NCBI GenBank assembly: GCA_030630015.1
Contig: DAOVNV010000067.1
Span: forward strand, 1-10,851
Direction of reading: 5' to 3'
DNA from: Desulfuromonadales bacterium
GTDB taxonomy: Bacteria; Desulfobacterota; Desulfuromonadia; Desulfuromonadales; BM103
DNA: 10,851 bases
The notes under the pieces were generated by a model. That model made no database searches. It worked only from the letters and a program-made list of their open reading frames with translations, and was not told the DNA's origin. Each line of letters begins with the position of its first letter. Positions within the stretch are counted from its first letter, which is position 1. This document shows, in pieces, positions 6,182 to 10,851 of the stretch. The position numbers and the translations under genes are program-made.

Positions 6182-6952
6182 ATGAGGATTACTCTGCTGG
6201 CGAGCGGCAGTCGCGGGAATGCCATACTGGTGAGCAGCGGGCAGACCCGCATCCTGGTGGATGCCGGTCTTTCAGCACGTGAAATCTGTCGCCGGCTCGA
6301 GTGCGTCGGGATCGCCCCTGACAGCATTGCCGCCCTGCTGATTACCCACGAACACAGTGACCATATTCGTGGGCTTGGCCCTCTAGCAAGGCGTCTGAGG
6401 CTGCCTGTTTATCTCCATACGGAACTTGCCGGAACCCTCAAGGATGTTGGTGTCCCTTCTGCCGTTCACGAATTCGATGAAAGCCAGGAACTTCTGATCG
6501 GCGAACTGGCAGTCCGATCCTTTCCAATTACCCATGATGCCCGGTGCCCGGTCGGTTTCACCGTAGACGGCCCCCAGGGAAAAGTTGGGATTGCGACAGA
6601 CCTGGGCATTGCAACCCGTCTGGTTGCTGAGCGTCTGCGTGGATGCCGCACCCTGGTCCTCGAATCGAATCATGATGAAGACTTGCTGCGAGATGGACCA
6701 TATCCCTGGAAGCTCAAACAGAGGGTACGTAGCAAACATGGTCATTTGTCCAATCGTGACAGTGCGCAGCTGTTGGAAGGCCTCCTGTGGGACGGCCTGG
6801 ATGCGGTGCTGCTGGCCCACTTGAGTGAAACCAACAACTGCCCGGACTTGGCCCGTTCGGTTGCAGCGGAAGTCATCGCCGGGCAGAACAGTTGTTCCCC
6901 CGAACTTCTGGTTGGTAGGCAGGGGGTTCCTGTGGAGTGGAGCAAGCCATAG
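6182..6952 (+). CDS. MBL-fold metallo-hydrolase, YycJ/WalJ type
   Basis: This is a 256-residue metallo-beta-lactamase-fold hydrolase that should bind two metal ions. The start MRITLLASGSRGNAILV fits the conserved YycJ N-terminus; a TTG at 6143 would add an unconserved leader. No clear Shine-Dalgarno is seen. Metal ligands are ITHEHSDH (His56, His58, Asp60, His61), His118 in PITHDA, Asp140 in GIATDLG and His213 in LAHLSETNN. The SKHGHLSN (184-191) and LSETNN motifs point to the YycJ/WalJ subgroup, which has been linked to nuclease activity on DNA; substrate here is inferred only. It starts 90 nt after the kinase stop, on the same strand. The last codons (PVEWSKP) lie within a perfect 24-bp inverted repeat and the stop is in its loop, so the C-terminal tail may be recently altered. 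Confidence 0.9.
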   Translation: MRITLLASGSRGNAILVSSGQTRILVDAGLSAREICRRLECVGIAPDSIAALLITHEHSDHIRGLGPLARRLRLPVYLHTELAGTLKDVGVPSAVHEFDESQELLIGELAVRSFPITHDARCPVGFTVDGPQGKVGIATDLGIATRLVAERLRGCRTLVLESNHDEDLLRDGPYPWKLKQRVRSKHGHLSNRDSAQLLEGLLWDGLDAVLLAHLSETNNCPDLARSVAAEVIAGQNSCSPELLVGRQGVPVEWSKP

Positions 6953-6978
6953 CAGCTTGCTCCACTCCACAGGAACCC
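6924..6978. repeat. Perfect 24-bp inverted repeat spanning the stop codon of the MBL-fold gene
   Basis: Arms 6924-6947 and 6955-6978 are exact reverse complements around a 7-nt loop CATAGCA, which holds the TAG stop. The left arm is coding sequence. No T-run follows (the next bases are GGTACGCGG), so it is not a standard factor-independent terminator. It directly abuts heptad element copy B. Perfect identity over 24 bp suggests a recent inverted duplication or a small mobile palindrome. Confidence 0.85.
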
Positions 6979-7079
6979 GGTACGCGGCACGCGGAAAACC
7001 TATAAAACCAAAACGATTTAAAATACGTATTTCGAATAGATTTTGAAGTTCGCGTCCCGCGTTCCGCGTGCCGCGTACC
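6979..7079. repeat. Palindromic heptad-repeat element, copy B (upstream of purB)
   Basis: The outer ends are an 18-bp perfect inverted repeat, GGTACGCGGCACGCGGAA (6979-6996) and its complement (7062-7079). The right arm has two further heptads and begins with GAAGTTCGCGT (7045-7055), shared exactly with copy A. The core (6997-7044) is AT-rich and contains the 12-bp palindrome AAATACGTATTT (7021-7032). It ends only 7 nt before the purB Shine-Dalgarno, so it forms most of the purB leader. No ORF is seen. Confidence 0.75.
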
Positions 7080-7099
7080 TGCTTTTAAGGAGTTTTGAG

Positions 7100-8401
7100 A
7101 TGATCCCACGCTACACCCGACCGGAAATGGCCCGTATTTGGGAACCTGAAAACAGATTTCGCATCTGGCTGGAGATTGAGACTCTGGCCTGTGAGAAACA
7201 GGCCGAACTTGGTGTCATTCCGAAAGATGCCGTCAAAGTGATACGTGAAAAGGGCAATTTCGACATTGAACGTATCGATGCGATCGAAGCGGAGGTCAAG
7301 CACGATGTCATCGCTTTCCTGACTTCGGTTGCCGAATATGTGGGACCCGAAGCCCGTTTCATCCATCAGGGCATGACGTCCTCGGATGTTCTGGATACCT
7401 GCCTGTCGGTACAGCTGGTCCAGGCGGCGGATGAACTGCTGGCCGATCTTGACATGTTGTTGGAATCGACCAGGGCGCGTGCTTTGGAACATAAGGACAC
7501 CGTCTGCATCGGCCGTTCCCACGGCATCCATGCGGAGCCGGTGACCTTTGGGTTGAAACTGGCCTCCTGGTATGCGGAGATGGATCGCAACCGCAAACGG
7601 CTTGCCGCGGCTCGGGAAGGCATTGCCACCGGGGCCATCTCCGGCGCGGTCGGCACCTTTGCCAACATCGACCCGGTGGTCGAGGAATACGTCTGCGAAA
7701 AGCTTGGACTCAAACCTGAACCGGTTTCAACCCAGGTGATCCCGCGTGACCGCCACGCCGAATATTTCTGCGTCCTCGCGATTATCGCTTCTTCCATGGA
7801 AAGGATTGCCATTGAGGTCCGCCATCTGCAGCGGACCGAGGTGCTGGAGGTCGAGGAGTTCTTCAGCAAGGGGCAGAAGGGCTCTTCTGCCATGCCGCAC
7901 AAGCGCAACCCGATCCTCTCCGAAAACCTGACCGGCCAGGCGCGTTACATCCGTTCTTTTGCCATGCCGGCCATGGAAAATGTTGCTCTCTGGCATGAGC
8001 GGGATATCTCCCACTCCTCTGTGGAACGCTATATCGGTCCCGATGCGACTGTGGCGCTTGATTTCTCGCTGCGGCGCCTCAACGGCCTGATCAAGAAGCT
8101 GGTGGTCTATCCGGATAACATGGAAAAGAATCTCAACCAGATGCGCGGACTGGTGTTCTCGCAGAAAATTCTGCTTGACCTGACTCAGGCAGGGGTTTCG
8201 CGGGAAGATGCCTATCGCCTGGTGCAGCGCAATGCTATGAAGGTTTGGGAGGAGGGGAAGGATTTTCTCGAAGAACTGCTGGCCGATGATGAAGTTGTCA
8301 CCGCTCTTGGTGAAGAGAAGATCCGCGAGTCGTTCGATCTTGAGTACCATCTGAAGCATGTGGATACGATTTTCAGGCGCGTATTTCAGACAGGGAGCTA
8401 G
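7100..8401 (+). CDS. purB: Adenylosuccinate lyase
   Basis: This cytosolic homotetrameric enzyme of the fumarase/aspartase superfamily acts twice in purine synthesis: SAICAR to AICAR plus fumarate, and adenylosuccinate to AMP plus fumarate. The start at 7100 (MIPRYTRPEMARIW) has AAGGAG at 7087-7092 with 7-nt spacing. The 433-residue length suits the short bacterial PurB type. Conserved residues are His68 in VKHDVIAF, His89 in IHQGMTSSDV, His141 in GRSHGIHAEP, and the superfamily signature GSSAMPHKRNP (261-271) with the catalytic-loop serine at 262/263. It is followed 117 nt later by purL on the same strand, with a REP-like pair between, consistent with a purine unit. It is intact, with nothing unusual in the coding region. 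Confidence 0.97.
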   Translation: MIPRYTRPEMARIWEPENRFRIWLEIETLACEKQAELGVIPKDAVKVIREKGNFDIERIDAIEAEVKHDVIAFLTSVAEYVGPEARFIHQGMTSSDVLDTCLSVQLVQAADELLADLDMLLESTRARALEHKDTVCIGRSHGIHAEPVTFGLKLASWYAEMDRNRKRLAAAREGIATGAISGAVGTFANIDPVVEEYVCEKLGLKPEPVSTQVIPRDRHAEYFCVLAIIASSMERIAIEVRHLQRTEVLEVEEFFSKGQKGSSAMPHKRNPILSENLTGQARYIRSFAMPAMENVALWHERDISHSSVERYIGPDATVALDFSLRRLNGLIKKLVVYPDNMEKNLNQMRGLVFSQKILLDLTQAGVSREDAYRLVQRNAMKVWEEGKDFLEELLADDEVVTALGEEKIRESFDLEYHLKHVDTIFRRVFQTGS

Positions 8402-8415
8402 AGGCAAAGAACTTC

Positions 8416-8481
8416 GTAGGAGCGACCTCCCGGTCGCGAAGGTTTTGTGACTTTCGTTCGCGGCCTGAAGACCGCTCCTAC
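8416..8481. repeat. REP/BIME-like paired palindromes between purB and purL
   Basis: Two REP-type units face each other. One is on plus (GTAGGAGCGACC... from 8416, hairpin GCGACC-TCCC-GGTCGC at 8422-8437). The other is on minus (GTAGGAGCGGTC..., 8481 back to about 8459, GCGG/CCGC stem). The outer GTAGGAGCG arms (8416-8424 and 8473-8481) are exact complements. A 5' GTAG head before a GC hairpin is characteristic of REPs moved by RAYT transposases. There is no T-tract, so it is not a terminator; read-through to purL is possible. Confidence 0.8.
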
Positions 8482-8518
8482 AATTTAGGGTATAGGCTGT
8501 ATTTGAAAAGGAGTAAAC

Positions 8519-10851
8519 ATGGCTTGGCGAATAGTGGTCGGCCTGAAAGATGGTGTTCGGGACGCTCGTGGCGAGCGGGTGCGCCGGGAGATCCGTGAAC
8601 ATCTGGGTATTGATCTTCAGGGTGTACGGACGATCGATGTGTATACTGTCGATGCGCAGCTTTCCGACGTCGAGATTCAGGCGGCAGCCCAGGGTCCGTT
8701 CAGTGACCCGGTGATCCAGGAAGTGGCAGTCGATCAGCCGTTGGCCCGGGATTTTGACGTGCTGATTGAGGTCGGCTTCCGACCGGGGGTCACCGACAAT
8801 GTCGGGCGCACCGCTCGGGAGGCGATTCAGTATCTGGCCGGACGCTCCTTTGCCGACCAGGAGGGTGTTTACACCTCGGTCCAGTACCTGCTCAGTGGAG
8901 AGGTCACGGCTGCTGATGCGGAGCGCATTGCCAAAGACTTCCTTGCCAACGATCTGATCCAGCGTTGGACGATCGTGTCGCGCGAGCAGTTTGACGCAGA
9001 GCGGGGCGTGCCGGTCAGTGTTCCGAAGGTGAGCAGCACCGTCGAACCGCAAATCAGGACAGTCGATCTCGAAGTTTCCGATGCAGAGTTGATGGACATC
9101 AGCCGCCATGGCATGCTGGCGCTCAGCCTTGAGGAAATGCAGAAAATCCGTGATTATTACCGTGACCCGGTCGTTCAGGACGCCAGGGAAAAACTTGGGT
9201 TGCCGCCCCGGTCGACCGACGGTGAACTCGAGGCGTTGGCACAGACCTGGAGCGAGCACTGCAAGCACAAGATCTTCTCGGCAAAGATCGAATACGAAGA
9301 TGAGCAGGGCAACCGGCAGACGGTCGATTCCCTGTTCAAAAGTTACATCATGCAGGTGACTGCGGATGTTCGCGAGAAGATGGGCGACAAGGATATCTGT
9401 CTCTCAGTTTTCAAGGACAATGCCGGGGTCATTCGGTTCAACGATGACTGGAGCCTGGTCTTCAAGGTGGAAACCCACAACTCGCCGAGCGCCCTCGATC
9501 CCTACGGCGGCGCGCTGACCGGCATCGTCGGCGTTAATCGCGACCCGTTCGGGACCGGTATGGGCGCCCGCCTGATGTTCAATACCGATGTCTTCTGCTT
9601 TGCTTCCCCCTTCTACAAAGAGCCTTTGCCGCCGCGCCTGCTGCACCCGCGGCGCATTTTCGACGGTGTGGTCGAAGGGGTCGAGCATGGCGGCAATAAG
9701 AGCGGCGTACCCACTGTCAACGGCTCGATCGTGTTCGACGAACGCTTTGCCGGCAAGCCGCTGGTCTACTGCGGGACCGGGGCGATCATGCCGCGCGATC
9801 TGAACGGCAAGCCCTGCCACGAGAAGCAGGCGCAGGTCGGCGACCGGATCATTATGACCGGCGGCCGCATCGGCAAGGACGGCATTCACGGCGCGACCTT
9901 CTCCTCCGAGGAACTGCACGAAGGGTCACCGGTGACCGCAGTGCAGATTGGTGACCCGATCACCCAGCGGCGCATGTTCGACTTCCTGCTGATTGCTCGT
10001 GATCGTGGTCTGTATCGTGCGATTACTGACAACGGCGCCGGCGGCCTCTCGTCGTCAGTCGGGGAAATGTCCGAGGATACCGGCGGTTTCGAGATGCATC
10101 TCGACCGTGCGCCGCTCAAGTACAGCGGTCTGCAACCCTGGGAAATCCTGATTTCCGAGGCCCAGGAACGCATGACGCTGGCCGTTCCGCCTGACAAACT
10201 CGACGAATTCATGGGACTGGCCACCGACATGGGGGTCGAGGCGACTGATCTCGGCCAGTTTACCGACTCCGGATATTTTCACTGTCTCTATAATGGCGAG
10301 ACGCTGACCTATCTGCCGATGGATTTTGTGCACGAGGGGGTCCCGCAGATGGTGATTCCAGCCAAATGGACGCCTCCACAACTTTCCGAACCAGATTTTG
10401 AACAGCCTGCCGACCTGGATGCCACCCTCTGTGATCTGCTCGGACAGTTGAATGTCTGCTCCAAGGAGAGCGTGGTGCGCCGCTACGATCATGAGGTGCA
10501 GGCGGCTACGGTGATCAAGCCGCTGGTCGGTGTTGCCAATGACGGCCCCTCCGATGCTGCGGTGGTTCGCCCTCTGTTCGATTCTTTCGAAGGGCTGGTC
10601 GTGGCGCACGGCATCTGCCCGCGCTACAGCGATTTAGACACCTATCACATGATGGCCAACGCTATCGACGAGGGTCTGCGCAATTACGTGGCGGTCGGTG
10701 GTGATGTCGAACATGTGGCCGGTCTCGACAACTTCTGCTGGCCGGAGATTCGCTATGATCCCGAGCGCAATCCGGATGGGAAGCTGAAGGCTGCGAAGCT
10801 CGTGCGCTCTTGCCTGGCCATGAAGGCATCCTGCCTGGCTATGGGGATCCC
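8519..10851 (+). CDS. purL: Phosphoribosylformylglycinamidine synthase PurL with N-terminal PurS-like domains (partial, C-terminus cut off)
   Basis: This is FGAM synthase, which amidates FGAR using glutamine-derived ammonia and ATP in de novo purine synthesis. There are 777 codons before the window edge. The ATG follows AAGGAG (8508-8513) with 5-nt spacing. Residues 1 to about 155 look like two PurS-like units: VGLKDGVRDARGERVRREI from 8, and VLIEVGFRPGVTDNVGRTA from about 84. The synthase core follows: WSEHCKHKIF (His247), FKVETHNSPSALDPYGGAL (from 315), the GTGAIMPRDLNGK region, TDNGAGGLSSSVGEM (Asp504), then the second half with LDNFCWPEIRY. The WSEHC motif lies about 200 residues further in than in the short PurL of Bacillus, so this is a fusion or long form of perhaps 950-1000 residues. 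Whether a PurQ glutaminase domain follows cannot be seen. HNSPS replaces the usual HNHPS. Confidence 0.93.
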   Translation, partial: MAWRIVVGLKDGVRDARGERVRREIREHLGIDLQGVRTIDVYTVDAQLSDVEIQAAAQGPFSDPVIQEVAVDQPLARDFDVLIEVGFRPGVTDNVGRTAREAIQYLAGRSFADQEGVYTSVQYLLSGEVTAADAERIAKDFLANDLIQRWTIVSREQFDAERGVPVSVPKVSSTVEPQIRTVDLEVSDAELMDISRHGMLALSLEEMQKIRDYYRDPVVQDAREKLGLPPRSTDGELEALAQTWSEHCKHKIFSAKIEYEDEQGNRQTVDSLFKSYIMQVTADVREKMGDKDICLSVFKDNAGVIRFNDDWSLVFKVETHNSPSALDPYGGALTGIVGVNRDPFGTGMGARLMFNTDVFCFASPFYKEPLPPRLLHPRRIFDGVVEGVEHGGNKSGVPTVNGSIVFDERFAGKPLVYCGTGAIMPRDLNGKPCHEKQAQVGDRIIMTGGRIGKDGIHGATFSSEELHEGSPVTAVQIGDPITQRRMFDFLLIARDRGLYRAITDNGAGGLSSSVGEMSEDTGGFEMHLDRAPLKYSGLQPWEILISEAQERMTLAVPPDKLDEFMGLATDMGVEATDLGQFTDSGYFHCLYNGETLTYLPMDFVHEGVPQMVIPAKWTPPQLSEPDFEQPADLDATLCDLLGQLNVCSKESVVRRYDHEVQAATVIKPLVGVANDGPSDAAVVRPLFDSFEGLVVAHGICPRYSDLDTYHMMANAIDEGLRNYVAVGGDVEHVAGLDNFCWPEIRYDPERNPDGKLKAAKLVRSCLAMKASCLAMGI

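Noticed and set aside
6924..6978. Hairpin as a Rho-independent terminator
   Set aside because: No T-tract follows on either strand and the left arm is coding sequence.
7727..9268. Minus-strand open frame of 513 codons
   Set aside because: It runs antisense across the end of purB, the REP pair and the start of purL; both sense genes have full family motifs and good ribosome sites, and its translation shows no recognisable domain. It is a shadow of high-GC codon use.

Overview
The window reads as a conserved housekeeping segment of a Gram-negative bacterium of moderate-to-high GC. It is most likely a deltaproteobacterium of the Desulfuromonadales (Geobacter/Desulfuromonas/Pelobacter-like). That guess rests on the gene neighbourhood (gap, pgk, tpiA, secG divergent from a sensor kinase, a YycJ-like hydrolase, purB and purL) and on a large PurL with a PurS-like N-terminal extension. 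It is recollection of family and synteny, not a search result.

Left half, minus strand (about 1-3870): a lower-glycolysis block transcribed right to left. gap (GAPDH) has a good sigma70-type promoter at 3841-3870 and a factor-independent terminator at 2574-2603. It is followed by pgk, tpiA and a truncated secG. The products interconvert glyceraldehyde-3-P, 1,3-bisphosphoglycerate, 3-phosphoglycerate and DHAP. SecG belongs to the Sec translocon and is a frequent neighbour of tpiA.

Right half, plus strand (about 3900-10851): a membrane histidine kinase (TM-sensor-TM-HAMP-PAS-HisKA-HATPase), a metallo-beta-lactamase-fold hydrolase of the YycJ/WalJ type, purB (adenylosuccinate lyase) and purL (FGAM synthase, cut by the window end). 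The kinase-plus-YycJ pair resembles part of the walRKHIJ cluster of Firmicutes, but no response regulator is present here.

The genes are ordinary; the spaces between them are not. Four different palindromic repeat types occupy the intergenic regions: (1) a 133-bp MITE-like element at 2632-2764 with 13-bp perfect terminal inverted repeats beginning GTAA and an imperfect (7/8) 8-bp target duplication, inserted at the 3' end of gap and apparently rewriting its C-terminus; (2) two copies (1053-1242 and 6979-7079) of an element whose arms are GC-rich 7-nt repeats around an AT-rich core; (3) a perfect 24-bp inverted repeat whose loop contains the stop codon of the MBL-fold gene (6924-6978); and (4) a REP/BIME-like pair of GTAGGAGCG hairpins between purB and purL (8416-8481). 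These are the main observations worth following up. I see no new multi-gene system, CRISPR array, tRNA or rRNA.
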